From assembly GCA_028279985.1 (NCBI GenBank), contig JANQMR010000018.1, forward strand, positions 186,001-250,000: a stretch of 64,000 nucleotides of DNA, given 5' to 3'. Position 1 is the first letter of the stretch, and every line of letters begins with the position of its first letter. A model generated the notes under the pieces. The model was not told the DNA's origin. It searched no databases and saw only the letters and a program-made list of their open reading frames with translations. This stretch comes from Woeseiaceae bacterium. Lineage in GTDB: Bacteria; Pseudomonadota; Gammaproteobacteria; Steroidobacterales; Woeseiaceae. The position numbers and the translations under genes were made by a program. Positions 26,504-34,988 of the stretch are shown here, piece after piece.

Positions 26504-27007
26504 TCAGGCGACACGCGCGATGCGCGGCTCCGATTCGTTGACGTTGATGGCCGAGACCCTGCCGAGCCCCGGTATATCGAGATCCGGCGCGATCTCGCAC
26601 AACGGCAACAATACAAAATTTCTTTGCGCAATGCCCGGATGCGGCACCCGGATGCCCGGTGTATCGATGACCTGCCGGCCAAAAGCCAGCAAATCGAGAT
26701 CGATCACCCGCGGGCCCCAGCGCTTGCCGTCGCGCTCCCGGCCGCGGCGGCGTTCGATCTGCTGTAAGCCGTCGAGCAAGGCCCGCGCGTCGAGTTGCGT
26801 CAGCAACGCGGCCGCCGCGTTGACGAATTCCGGCTGTTCGATACCGCCCAGGGGCGCCGATCGGTACAGGGACGAGCGCAAGACCGGCCGGGTGTCCGGT
26901 ATCTCCGCGAGCATCGCGAAAGCGGCGTCGATCTGCACCGCCGGACGATCGAGATTGCTGCCGAGTCCGACGTAGGCCGGCGTCCAGTACGGCCGGAAAC
27001 CGCTCAT
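26504..27007 (-). CDS. folK: 2-amino-4-hydroxy-6-hydroxymethyldihydropteridine pyrophosphokinase
   Basis: HPPK transfers pyrophosphate from ATP to the pterin precursor of folate. The 167 residues show AYVGLGSNLDRPAVQID, SSLYRSAPLGGIEQPEFVNA, and RDGKRWGPRVIDLDLLAFG with the Mg-binding DLDL, then RVPHPGIAQRNFVLLPLCEI. Its start overlaps the pcnB stop by 4 nt, a conserved pairing. Confidence 0.96.
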   Translation of the reverse strand: MSGFRPYWTPAYVGLGSNLDRPAVQIDAAFAMLAEIPDTRPVLRSSLYRSAPLGGIEQPEFVNAAAALLTQLDARALLDGLQQIERRRGRERDGKRWGPRVIDLDLLAFGRQVIDTPGIRVPHPGIAQRNFVLLPLCEIAPDLDIPGLGRVSAINVNESEPRIARVA

Positions 27008-28317
27008 GCGTCCTGTCCGGCCTTCGGTCGCCGCCGGCGCCTGCGGCGGCCGCCACGGCGCGGCTTGGGCTTGGATTGCAGTTGAAAGCTATCGGTACGC
27101 TGTTCCGCCGACTGGCTTTGCACCTCGGTCCAGAACCGCACGAGTTCGCCGTCTACCTGCCCGACCTCTCCAAGCAACACCATGAAATCATACGCGGCTC
27201 GAAACCGACGGTGCGAGAGCAGGTTCAACGCCCGCTTGCCGCGGGTCGTTCGAAAGCGGGGTTGCAGGCTCAACATCTCGCGCATCGGCACGGTGAACCG
27301 CCGCGGGATCGAGATGCGCCGCTGCTGTTCCGCGGACAGCTCGTAGGATGCGAGGCTCAGCGCCTGGGATTCGGACATTTTTTCCTGTTCGCACTTCTCC
27401 GCCGCGAGTCGCACGGTGGGTGCCCAGAAGAAGACGCCCAGCAGGAACATCGGTGTCACGGACTTGCCGGCTGTCACACGCCGATCGGTGTTGCGGAGCG
27501 CGGCGCGGACGAAGGCCAGGTAGGACTCGTCCCCGTCGAGTTCGCGATCGGTGGCCGGGAACATCTGCGCAAACAGGCCGTACTCGCGCAGCAGCTCAAA
27601 GGTGCGCTCGGCGTATCCGGCCTGGAAGAGTTTCAGGAACTCGTCGAACAAGCGCGCGGCCGGGACGTTGACGAGCAAGGCGAGGTTGCGGCGGATGGCC
27701 TCCGCGACCTCGGGAGCAATGTCGAAGCCCAGCTTGGCGGCGAAGCGGATCGCCCGAAGCATCCGGACCGGATCTTCCCGCACGCGTTGCTCCGCGTCGC
27801 CGATCAACACCAACCGGCGCGCGTCGATGTCGCTCACGCCACCCGCATAGTCCCAGATGCTGAAATCGGCGATGTTGTAATACAGGGCGTTGCAGGTGAA
27901 ATCGCGGCGCCAGACGTCTTCGTCGATACCGCCGTAGACGTTGTCGCGGATGATCCGGCCTTCGTCGTCGTGGGCCACGTCGTCGTCGCGATGATTGGCG
28001 GCGGCACGGAAGGTCGCGACCTCGATGACCTCGCGGCCGAAACGGACGTGCGCGAGCCTGAACCGGCGCCCGATCAGGCGGCAGTTGCCGAACAGCGCCC
28101 GCACCTCTTCGGGCGTCGCGTTGGTCGCGACATCGAAGTCCTTCGGATGCAGCCCGATCAGCGCGTCGCGCACGCAGCCGCCCACCAGGAAGGACTGGTA
28201 ACCCGACTTGTGCAGGCGGTACAGCACCTTCAGGGCGCTCTTCGAAATCTCGTCCCGGGAGATATTGTGCGCGGCGCGGGGGATGATCTGCGGTCCGGGC
28301 TTCCCGCTTTTATTCAA
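27004..28317 (-). CDS. pcnB: Poly(A) polymerase I (TTG start)
   Basis: Adds 3' poly(A) tails that mark RNA for decay. Of 437 residues, the N-terminal nucleotidyltransferase domain has SFLVGGCVRDALIG, the catalytic KDFDVATNATPEE, the RRFRLAHVRFG segment and DVWRRDFTCNALYYNI. The RNA-binding part contains VREDPVRMLRAIRFAAKLGF, and a very basic tail (RRGGRRRRRRRPKAG) ends the protein. The conserved IIPRAAHNISRDEI lies only 10 residues from the TTG at 28317, and no ATG or GTG gives a complete N-terminus, so TTG is the likely start. E. coli pcnB also uses a rare start (AUU). Confidence 0.94.
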   Translation of the reverse strand: MNKSGKPGPQIIPRAAHNISRDEISKSALKVLYRLHKSGYQSFLVGGCVRDALIGLHPKDFDVATNATPEEVRALFGNCRLIGRRFRLAHVRFGREVIEVATFRAAANHRDDDVAHDDEGRIIRDNVYGGIDEDVWRRDFTCNALYYNIADFSIWDYAGGVSDIDARRLVLIGDAEQRVREDPVRMLRAIRFAAKLGFDIAPEVAEAIRRNLALLVNVPAARLFDEFLKLFQAGYAERTFELLREYGLFAQMFPATDRELDGDESYLAFVRAALRNTDRRVTAGKSVTPMFLLGVFFWAPTVRLAAEKCEQEKMSESQALSLASYELSAEQQRRISIPRRFTVPMREMLSLQPRFRTTRGKRALNLLSHRRFRAAYDFMVLLGEVGQVDGELVRFWTEVQSQSAEQRTDSFQLQSKPKPRRGGRRRRRRRPKAGQDA

Positions 28318-28434
28318 ATGTTTTTCCGCTCAAGGATTCGCAATGCGGTCGTATAATAACAGCCCCTGTGCGGCTGGGGCAGCAAAAACGCCCGCTCAGC
28401 CCCGTCGGCCCGGCAGTTGACCTGGCGCCGAGAC

Positions 28435-28462
28435 TTGAGACCGCGAAACATGACCGTATAAT
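28435..28462 (+). promoter_or_regulatory. Sigma70-type promoter for tRNA-Glu
   Basis: TTGAGA (28435-28440) and a consensus TATAAT (28457-28462) are separated by 16 bp. Initiation is expected near 28469, giving a short leader before the tRNA at 28494. Confidence 0.6.
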
Positions 28463-28493
28463 TACCGTTTGGTCACCGACCGACACGCATTCC

Positions 28494-28569
28494 GCTCCCT
28501 TCGTCTAGTGGTTCAGGACGCCGCCCTCTCACGGCGGTAACAGGGGTTCGAATCCCCTAGGGAGTGCCA
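28494..28569 (+). tRNA. tRNA-Glu (anticodon CTC)
   Basis: A 76-nt gene. The acceptor GCTCCCT pairs with AGGGAGT (first pair G-T), discriminator G at 28566 and encoded CCA at 28567-28569. The anticodon stem CCGCC/GGCGG closes the loop CTCTCAC, so the anticodon is CTC, reading GAG. The D arm (TCGTCTAGTGGTTCAGGA) and T arm (AGGGGTTCGAATCCCCT) are typical of tRNA-Glu. A terminator follows within 10 bp. Confidence 0.96.
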
Positions 28570-28577
28570 GACAAACG

Positions 28578-28606
28578 AAAGGCCCGCCTTGCGCGGGTCT
28601 TTTTTG
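28578..28606 (+). terminator. Rho-independent terminator of tRNA-Glu
   Basis: GGCCCGC (28581-28587) pairs with GCGGGTC (28593-28599) across a 5-nt loop, one G-T pair, followed directly by a T run (TCTTTTTTG). Flanking A and T stretches can extend the stem. Confidence 0.85.
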
Positions 28607-28689
28607 TTTGGTGCTTGCTGGCGATTGAGACCGCCATTCGAGACCTCGGGATTGTCGTTTTCTGGGTGAACCGGCGGGGCCGTGTCAAA

Positions 28690-29372
28690 AAGCCAGAACA
28701 ATCGCCGAGACGCTAACAAAGAACTTCTTCCACCACGGCTACCCGGTCAGCCGAACGGAGGCTAAACAGATTGGATTGAAGATCGCCGAGAAGAATGAAG
28801 ACGTAGAATCCCTAATCTGGGAAATCTGGATGGATATTGCGGACGAAATGGAGGTTCAGAAGCCTTTCTTGCCAATGCGGGTCCTGAAGTCCAATCCCGA
28901 TGCGGCACCGCTTTTCGCGCCCGTTCCTCAGGCGCAGATACCGTCCGGCTTACCGGCGGATGTATTGCAGCAGGTAATCCAGCAGCTACTTGCCCAGATT
29001 GGCGTACAGAAGATTCCTGCCGTACCTTACACGACGATTCATGCGGTGATGGAGAGCGCCCGCGTTGCGTCTAAGTTTGAGATTAGGGGCCACCTGCTTG
29101 CTTCGAGACAGGCAGACCTGCAGATCAAGATTGCCCAAGTGGTAGAACGACAGGAGTGGCTGACGGCCCAACCGCGCACAATGCAGAAGGTGACCAACAA
29201 GAAAGCTGCGAAGAAAACAACCAAGAAGGCCGCCAAGAAAACGAGTTCCACCCTAGCGATTTCAGCCGGGGTCAACTTCCACACACACAGATGCGCTCCC
29301 GTTTGCCTCGAAGACGGAGCGTCACCCAACAAGGGGTATCAGCGGACACGGTGTGTCAGGTCGCCGGCCTAG
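28690..29372 (+). pseudogene. 5'-truncated gene with ClpP/SDH-proteinase-like tail and Lys-rich end
   Basis: The open frame begins before any start codon, and the clearly protein-like part starts near ARTIAETLTKNFFHHGYPVS, followed by RTEAKQIGL and SLIWEIWMDIADEM. This resembles the C-terminal region of serine dehydrogenase proteinase-like (ClpP-fold) proteins, from memory and with low certainty. A TTG at 28776 is the only near start. Toward the end a Lys/Ala/Thr run (KKAAKKTTKKAAKKTSS) is followed by unrelated codons, suggesting a frameshift or lost natural end. The head is missing beside tRNA-Glu, as expected of an integration or deletion scar. Confidence 0.4.
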
Positions 29373-30120
29373 GTGCGCCGAAAGGCCATCCGCCAGAAAA
29401 ATCGATGATGGAACCGGTCAGGAAGCGGGTTCTCACCGTCGCGAGAAAATAGATCAGCTCTCCTATTTCCTCGGGATCGGCAAGCCGGCCGACTGGTACG
29501 CTGTTTGTGATGTGTTCTCGTCCCTGTTCCGTTTCGAGGAATACGGCCTTGGGATAATAGGCTTCGCTGTAGAGGAAATTGGGCGCCACGGCGTTTACGA
29601 CGACACCGTCTTTCGCGCAGTCGATCGCCAGTGAACGGACCATGGCATTGGCAGCGGCTCTTGCCGCATCGGGAAAGGCGCCGCCTGAAAGCGGTAAACG
29701 CATGCGATTGGAAGTGATCATGACGATGTTCGCACGCTCCTGCCGGCGCAGAAACGGCAACGCTTTCTGGACGATACCGAAGGGAAACTCCACCAACTTT
29801 TCGTAATTGGCTCTCAGGGCGTCCATCGGGGCGCCCTCGGGCAGATGACTTACGGCGGGGAAGTGATCGTTGCTTACTATGGCATCGAGCGTATTGGCTT
29901 GTTCGAAGACCCGGGCGATGATCGTATCCGGACTATTGTCGACGACAGGGTGCAGGTCGTCCCGGCCGTCGAGAAACTGTTCCCAGGTTTCGCGGTTTTC
30001 AAATGCAGTGTCATGTGCAAAAACCCTGAACCCACCGTCCAGCAGCGCCGCGACCGCCGGTGGCCCGGCGAAGTCGGTGGCATTCGTTACGAGAGCCACT
30101 CGGCTTTCCTCTGGTTTCAC
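29356..30120 (-). CDS. SDR-fold protein resembling halohydrin dehalogenases, catalytic Tyr replaced
   Basis: 254 residues from a GTG with GGAGA upstream. The usual Rossmann TGxxxGxG is absent; instead residues 12-19 read TNATDFAG, fitting the halohydrin dehalogenase motif T-x4-F-x-G. The second dehalogenase motif, S-x12-Y-x3-R, is matched at Ser137 and Arg154, but position 150 is Pro (Phe149 adjacent) rather than Tyr. Other stretches resemble HheC (AIVSNDHF, VNAVAPNFLYSEAYY, FSGGWPFG). Family knowledge: Ser-Tyr-Arg catalyse epoxide formation and opening. Inference: a dehalogenase-like relative with altered or no activity. A plain SDR pseudo-enzyme is the alternative. Confidence 0.7.
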   Translation of the reverse strand: MKPEESRVALVTNATDFAGPPAVAALLDGGFRVFAHDTAFENRETWEQFLDGRDDLHPVVDNSPDTIIARVFEQANTLDAIVSNDHFPAVSHLPEGAPMDALRANYEKLVEFPFGIVQKALPFLRRQERANIVMITSNRMRLPLSGGAFPDAARAAANAMVRSLAIDCAKDGVVVNAVAPNFLYSEAYYPKAVFLETEQGREHITNSVPVGRLADPEEIGELIYFLATVRTRFLTGSIIDFSGGWPFGAPRPAT

Positions 30121-30387
30121 TGACTGTTCTCCGGGTTTGGGAGGTAGGGATACTACTCTGAACGATGGTGTAGTTGGGCCTCTTCTGCGAGACCTCGGGA
30201 GGCTCGAGGCTCCGTCTTAAGGCGCAACCGGCGTAGGCCGTCGCTCATCAGAAAGATCATTTTTGCTGCTCTCGAAGCTTCTGAAGCGTTTCCGGGTCGT
30301 GTGTTCTGGAAGACCCGGACCCGATCGAGAGCCACGCTCCTCTCTCGAAAGCCGTAACATCAAAGTGACATTTACCGCCAAAACCTT
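30121..30387. other. Intergenic stretch without a supported gene
   Basis: The 267 bp between the divergent SDR and transporter genes hold only short open frames without ribosome sites. A run near 30355-30387 (AACATCAAAGTGACATTTACC) is less GC-rich and may contain the transporter promoter, but no clear -35/-10 pair was found. Confidence 0.3.
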
Positions 30388-31725
30388 ATGATGCGCGGCA
30401 TGTCCACCGATGCCACCGTAGCAAGCCGATCCGACGTCGTCGCGCGGCTGATGGGCCTGGAGCGGCACGAATACACGGCCGTCGCCTGGTCCTTCCTGTA
30501 TTTTTTCTGCATCCTGTCGGCCTACTACGTGCTCCGGCCGATGCGCGAGGCGATGGCCGTCGCCAGCGGCCCGGAAACGATCCCGTACCTTTTCACCGGC
30601 ACCTTCGTGGCGATGACGGTCGCCACGCCGATCTTCGGCTGGATCGCCTCGAAGTACCCGCGCCGGACGTTTCTGCCGTGGGTGTACTCCTTTTTCATGG
30701 CGAACATCCTGATTTTCTGGGCCGCGTTTTCGTACGCCATCCGCAATGAGCTCGACTACGTGTGGATGGGCCGCGTGTTCTTCGTCTGGCTCAGCGTCTT
30801 CAATCTTTATGTCGTCGCCGTGTTCTGGAGCTTCATGGCCGACGTCTACAGCCGCGACCAGGGGCGCCGGCTGTTCGGCATGATCGCAGCCGGCGGCAGC
30901 ATCGGCGCACTGATCGGCGGAATCGCCACCAGCATCCTGGTCGGCCCGATGGGCTTCCACAACCTGCTCCTGGTCTCCGCCGCACTACTCCTCCTCGCCG
31001 TGTATTGCATCGGGCGGCTCAGGCACTGGTACGAAGTCGAACACCGGGGCGAAACCGGCGACAACGTCGCTACCTACAAGCCGCTCGGAGGCAACCCCTT
31101 CAACGGCATCAAGGCGGTGTTCTCGTCGAAGTATTTCGCGGCAATGGCCGTCTCCATGGTCATAGCGAGCCTGCTCGGCACGGCGCTTTACATGTTCGCC
31201 GCGGAGCTCGTCGAGGAGGCGATCACCGACGTCGACGACCGGACGCGCTTTTTCTCGAACATGAACAACGCAATCAATGCACTCGCCATCGTCGGGCAGT
31301 TGTTCGTCGTCAAACACGTGGTCGCCCGTTTCGGCGTCGGCGTTTCGCTGTCGCTCCTGCCCATCGTTTCGGTCGCGGGATTTGCTATTCTCGCGCTGGA
31401 ACCGACTTTGATGGTCGTTGCCGTGTTCACCGTGATCCGGCGCGGCCTCGGCTTCGGCTTGAGTAAACCCACCTCGGACATGCTCTATTCGGTCGTGACG
31501 CCCGAAGAAAAATACAAGGCCAAGAACTTCATCGACACGACCGTTTATCGCGGCGGAGACCTGCTCGGTAGCTGGACGGTCCGCAGCATGTCCGCGCTGG
31601 GTATCGCCGGTATCTCGCTGGCGATCCTGCCGTTTGCTCTGGCCTGGGCATTCGCCGCGTTCTGGCTGGGCCGTGACTATCGTCGCCGCGACCGCCTGGC
31701 GGCCGCGGCGGAGACCGGACCATGA
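30388..31725 (+). CDS. MFS-fold transporter, NTP/NDP-exchange (AAA antiporter-like) family
   Basis: 445 residues with about 12 transmembrane helices. The start of the membrane part (YFFCILSAYYVLRPMREAM), the loop RGLGFGLSKPTSDMLYSVV and PEEKYKAKNFIDTTVYRGGD match the bacterial relatives of ATP/ADP translocases found in many free-living Proteobacteria. In those the substrate is unknown, so nucleotide exchange is only a family label. Starts at 30388 and 30400 are both possible. Its stop overlaps the RDD gene start by 4 nt, so the two are coupled. Confidence 0.75.
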   Translation: MMRGMSTDATVASRSDVVARLMGLERHEYTAVAWSFLYFFCILSAYYVLRPMREAMAVASGPETIPYLFTGTFVAMTVATPIFGWIASKYPRRTFLPWVYSFFMANILIFWAAFSYAIRNELDYVWMGRVFFVWLSVFNLYVVAVFWSFMADVYSRDQGRRLFGMIAAGGSIGALIGGIATSILVGPMGFHNLLLVSAALLLLAVYCIGRLRHWYEVEHRGETGDNVATYKPLGGNPFNGIKAVFSSKYFAAMAVSMVIASLLGTALYMFAAELVEEAITDVDDRTRFFSNMNNAINALAIVGQLFVVKHVVARFGVGVSLSLLPIVSVAGFAILALEPTLMVVAVFTVIRRGLGFGLSKPTSDMLYSVVTPEEKYKAKNFIDTTVYRGGDLLGSWTVRSMSALGIAGISLAILPFALAWAFAAFWLGRDYRRRDRLAAAAETGP

Positions 31726-32141
31726 AAAACGCAAGCCTCTTGCGCCGCTTCGGCGCCATGTTGTACGACTCACTGCTGGTCATGGCTTTGTTGATTCTCG
31801 CAACCCTGCCCTTCGTCGGCCTGCGCGACGGCGAGCCGGTCGCGCCCTACGACCGGACCTATCAACTCACACTGCTGCTCGTGATTTATCTGTTTTTCGT
31901 CGGCTTCTGGACCGCCAAGGGCCGGACGCTGGGCATGCAGTCCTGGGGACTGCGCGTCGAAACCCCGAGCGGGCGATTACCGACCGTCGGACAGGCGAGC
32001 TTGCGTTTTGCCGCGTCGATCCTGTCCTGGTTGCCGCTGGGCCTCGGTTTCCTGTGGCAGCTTTGGGACAAGGACAGCCTGACCTGGCACGACAAGCTCA
32101 GCGGCACCCGCCTCATCCATTATCCGAGGCGAAAGCAGTAA
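31722..32141 (+). CDS. RDD family membrane protein
   Basis: 139 residues with three hydrophobic helices. The RDD signature is clear: SLLRRFGAMLYDSLLVMALL (Arg then Asp in helix 1), FWTAKGRTLGMQSWGLRVE and the C-terminal KDSLTWHDKLSGTRLI. RDD proteins are small inner-membrane proteins; some are implicated in ion transport but the general role is unsettled. It overlaps the upstream transporter gene by 4 nt. Confidence 0.88.
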   Translation: MKNASLLRRFGAMLYDSLLVMALLILATLPFVGLRDGEPVAPYDRTYQLTLLLVIYLFFVGFWTAKGRTLGMQSWGLRVETPSGRLPTVGQASLRFAASILSWLPLGLGFLWQLWDKDSLTWHDKLSGTRLIHYPRRKQ

Positions 32142-32216
32142 GAACATCTGCGTATGGTCCGGTTCGTCCCGACCCCTGAAAATCGACGGCAATACCTTGC
32201 AACTCCAGGATCTGCA

Positions 32217-32639
32217 ATGAGCGTAAAAGTCGGCGAACTCATGACGGCGTCGGTAGTGACCGCGGAACCCCATCACAGCGTCGAGCACGTACGCAAACTG
32301 CTCGAAAACAACAAGATCAGTGCGGTACCGGTCGTGGACACCGGCGGCAAGCCGGTCGGCATCGTGTCGCTCACGGACCTCGCCCACGATCTCAAACCCG
32401 GATCGCCGATCAGCAGCGTGATGACGGAAAAGGTCTACACGGTGCCCCAATACGACGACACGAGCATCGCCGCCCGCGTCATGCGCAACCACGGCATCCA
32501 TCGCGTGGTCGTGACACACGAGCAGAAAGTCGTCGGCATGTTGAGCGCCTTCGACCTGCTGAAGCTCGTCGAAAGCCACCGTTACGTCGAAAAAAATCCG
32601 CCGACGCCGTCTAAGCGCAAAGGCGCGAAACGCGCCTAG
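32217..32639 (+). CDS. CBS-domain protein (two CBS repeats)
   Basis: 140 residues forming one Bateman pair: CBS1 from MTASVVTAEPHHSVEHV to GGKPVGIVSLTDLA, CBS2 from VMTEKVYTVPQYD to EQKVVGMLSAFDLLKLV, with a basic tail (SKRKGAKRA). Such stand-alone pairs bind adenine nucleotides and regulate partners; no partner is obvious here. The ATG at 32217 is chosen for AGGA about 8 nt upstream and because it begins the first CBS fold; a frame 21 codons longer adds nothing. It converges on lptG. Confidence 0.85.
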   Translation: MSVKVGELMTASVVTAEPHHSVEHVRKLLENNKISAVPVVDTGGKPVGIVSLTDLAHDLKPGSPISSVMTEKVYTVPQYDDTSIAARVMRNHGIHRVVVTHEQKVVGMLSAFDLLKLVESHRYVEKNPPTPSKRKGAKRA

Positions 32640-32673
32640 ACATTGCCGTTGGGGTTGCGGGGGATTGCGTGGG

Positions 32674-33741
32674 CTAGCGAACCCGCGTCAGTGCAAGCAT
32701 CGTCACGACCAGAAGCACGATAGTCGGCAGCCACGCGACGAGCGCCGGATTCAGGTTGAAGACCTGCCCGGAGTTGGCCAGCGTCTCACTCGCCAGGTAA
32801 TACGCGAGACCGATGACGACGCCGATCACCAGCCGGCTGCCGGCCCCGCCGCTGCGCAAGGAACCGAAGACAAAGGCCAGCGCCAGTACCGGCATGATCA
32901 TGATCGAAACGGTCCTGGCAATCCGATACCACAGTTCGGTGGTGTAGGCCCTGGCATCGAGGTTGTTGCGTTCCAGATAGCCGATGAAACTGACCAGGCC
33001 GCGAGCCGACAGGCTGGAGGTCCTGGCCATCGCGCTGCCGAGCATCTCGGTGTTGACCCCGAACGACTCGATCGCCACGGGCCGCGTAATCACTTGCACG
33101 CCGTCGTCGCGAAACTGCGTTTCGCGAAAGTTCTCCAACCGCCAGTTGTCGTCGCCGTCGATACCGGCGTTCTCGGCCTTGGCGATCGCATCCAGGCGAT
33201 TCTCGGCGTCGAACCGGAATACGTAGAGACTGCCGAACTCGAATTCGGGATTGACCCGCTGCAGGTGCAGATAAACGGGGCCGTCCTTGACCCAGGTCTC
33301 GTTACCGAAGCGGCCGTCGGCCTGGCCCGAACGGGCTTCGGCCCGCATGTTGCGCGCGTAGTAGTCCAGCGGCGGGCCGATGAACTCTCCGACCAGGGCA
33401 GCGACGACCAGCATCACCAATCCGGCCCAGGCCACCATGCCGGCCAGCCCCCGCACCGACAGGCCCGCCGATCGCATGACGACGATCTCGCTTTTTGCCG
33501 CCAATGCGCCCAGGCCGAGCAACGAGCCGATCAGCGCGGATACCGGCAGCATCTCGAAGGCGAGGCCCGGCAACCGAAGCGCGGTGTACAGAATCGCCTG
33601 CGGTGTGTCGTAATCGTTGCGAATGTCTTCGAGTTGCGCAATGAACTCGATCAGGCCGGCCAGCGCCAGCAACACGACGAGCACCAGCGCGGTCGAAGTC
33701 AGTATGGCCCGCAACAGATATTGGCCGAAGATCGTGTTCAC
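32674..33741 (-). CDS. lptG: LPS export permease LptG
   Basis: Inner-membrane permease of the LptB2FG complex that extracts LPS and feeds it to LptC. The 355 residues begin at GTG (VNTIFGQYLLRAILTSTALV) and have six transmembrane helices, three on each side of a large periplasmic beta-jellyroll (about 100-260, including WVKDGPVYLHLQRVNPE). The coupling-helix region reads LPGLAFEMLPVSALIGSLLG, with AAKSEIVVMRSAGLS. The GTG overlaps the lptF stop as GTGA. It converges on the CBS gene. Confidence 0.94.
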   Translation of the reverse strand: MNTIFGQYLLRAILTSTALVLVVLLALAGLIEFIAQLEDIRNDYDTPQAILYTALRLPGLAFEMLPVSALIGSLLGLGALAAKSEIVVMRSAGLSVRGLAGMVAWAGLVMLVVAALVGEFIGPPLDYYARNMRAEARSGQADGRFGNETWVKDGPVYLHLQRVNPEFEFGSLYVFRFDAENRLDAIAKAENAGIDGDDNWRLENFRETQFRDDGVQVITRPVAIESFGVNTEMLGSAMARTSSLSARGLVSFIGYLERNNLDARAYTTELWYRIARTVSIMIMPVLALAFVFGSLRSGGAGSRLVIGVVIGLAYYLASETLANSGQVFNLNPALVAWLPTIVLLVVTMLALTRVR

Positions 33742-34820
33742 CGAAGCAACCTGCGGTGCAGCGAGTTCTGAACGGCCAGCATCCCCAGTGTGATGACGAG
33801 CACGGCGCCGTGCACCCACCACAACCCGGCGTCGGGCGGCACCTTACCCTGTTCGATCCAGGCCTTCGCGGCGCTCATCATGTTGAAGTAGATGATGACG
33901 ACCAGAAAACCGATCGCAATTCGCCCATAACGACCCGCCCGCGGCCGGCTCCTGCTGAGCGGTACGGCCAGCACGCCCAAAAGGAACGTGGACAGCGGGA
34001 CGCCCAGACGCCAGTGCAATTCCGCGAGATGTTCCGGCCCTCCCTGGCGGATCAGGCTTTGTACATCCATCGCCCGCGGCTCCGGTTCCGGCGGATCGAG
34101 GCTGGGCAGCCGGTACGGGATTCCATGCTCGGCAAACTCGACGACCCGAAACTCCGAGGTGCCCGGGGCGCCCTCGTAGCGGCGGCCGTCGTAAAGCACC
34201 AGGTAGCGAACGTCGGGATCGTCGGAATCGACTTGTTCGCCGCGTTCGGCGACGACGACTTCCATCGCGTCGCCCTCGACGCGCCGCTGCATGAAAACGT
34301 TCTCCATGACGCCTTGTTCAGTCACGCGTTCGCCGTAGACGACCGCGTTGTCGGGACCGAACATCGTAAACCGGCCCGGTTCGATGCTGGCCAAATCCGC
34401 GCCCCGACGCGCCTCGGCGCCGATCTGTTCGATCGAATCGAAAGCCCGTGGCGCCATGTCGATCGCCAGCCAGGCCACCGCCAGGGTCAGCGGCACCAGA
34501 AGCGCCGCCAGCGGCCGATAGATGCCGCCGGGACCGACGCGACAGGCCATCAGCGCCGACATCTCACTGTCGCGATAGAGCCTGCCCAGCGCCAACATGA
34601 CCGACAAAAACAAGCCGATGGGCACCAGTATCGTCAGATACTGCACGGCCGAAAGCCCGATGACGTCCAGCGCCGCGGCCCGCGGCAAACGTCCCTTGGC
34701 GACGTCGCCCAGCACCTGCGCGAACTGGCTCGTCAGGAGAATCAGCAGCAGCACGAGCGTGACCGCGAACCAGGTAGCGGCGATCTCACGGAACAAGTAG
34801 CGATCCAGGACGCGTGACAT
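33738..34820 (-). CDS. lptF: LPS export permease LptF
   Basis: Partner of LptG. The 360 residues open MSRVLDRYLFREIAATWFAV and show the same six-helix plus periplasmic jellyroll plan. The coupling segment is VQYLTILVPIGLFLSVMLAL with RLYRDSEMSALMACRVGP. A C-terminal helix set carries HWRLGVPLSTFLLGVLAVPL and ARAGRYGRIAIG-like residues. It diverges from pepA with a 168-bp gap that should hold both promoters. Confidence 0.94.
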   Translation of the reverse strand: MSRVLDRYLFREIAATWFAVTLVLLLILLTSQFAQVLGDVAKGRLPRAAALDVIGLSAVQYLTILVPIGLFLSVMLALGRLYRDSEMSALMACRVGPGGIYRPLAALLVPLTLAVAWLAIDMAPRAFDSIEQIGAEARRGADLASIEPGRFTMFGPDNAVVYGERVTEQGVMENVFMQRRVEGDAMEVVVAERGEQVDSDDPDVRYLVLYDGRRYEGAPGTSEFRVVEFAEHGIPYRLPSLDPPEPEPRAMDVQSLIRQGGPEHLAELHWRLGVPLSTFLLGVLAVPLSRSRPRAGRYGRIAIGFLVVIIYFNMMSAAKAWIEQGKVPPDAGLWWVHGAVLVITLGMLAVQNSLHRRLLR

Positions 34821-34930
34821 GGGGAAGCTCGGAACCGGGACTTCGGCTTAACTGCGGCGAGAGGATTAAGTTAGACTACCGCTTTTGTTTTGACTGGGAC
34901 AGTCCCGCGAGCCGGGGCGCGCAGAGCCCT

Positions 34931-34978
34931 GCGTCCAAACCCGTGTCCGAACTTGCTTCCGAACCTACGTCCGAATAA
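34931..34978. repeat. Four 12-bp tandem repeats in the pepA leader
   Basis: 34931-34942, 34943-34954, 34955-34966 and 34967-34978 share the core NNNTCCRAAYNN. They end 10 bp before the pepA ATG and so lie where its leader RNA and ribosome site should be. They resemble the tandem units found at gene ends elsewhere in the window. Confidence 0.7.
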
Positions 34979-34988
34979 GGCCCACCTC

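Noticed and set aside
28513-28719. Minus-strand open frame over tRNA-Glu (GDSNPCYRRERA)
   Set aside because: Antisense of the tRNA and its terminator; the same false peptide appears at many tRNA loci.
30153-30335. 60-codon minus-strand open frame between the SDR and transporter genes
   Set aside because: No ribosome site, no domain, composition like intergenic DNA.
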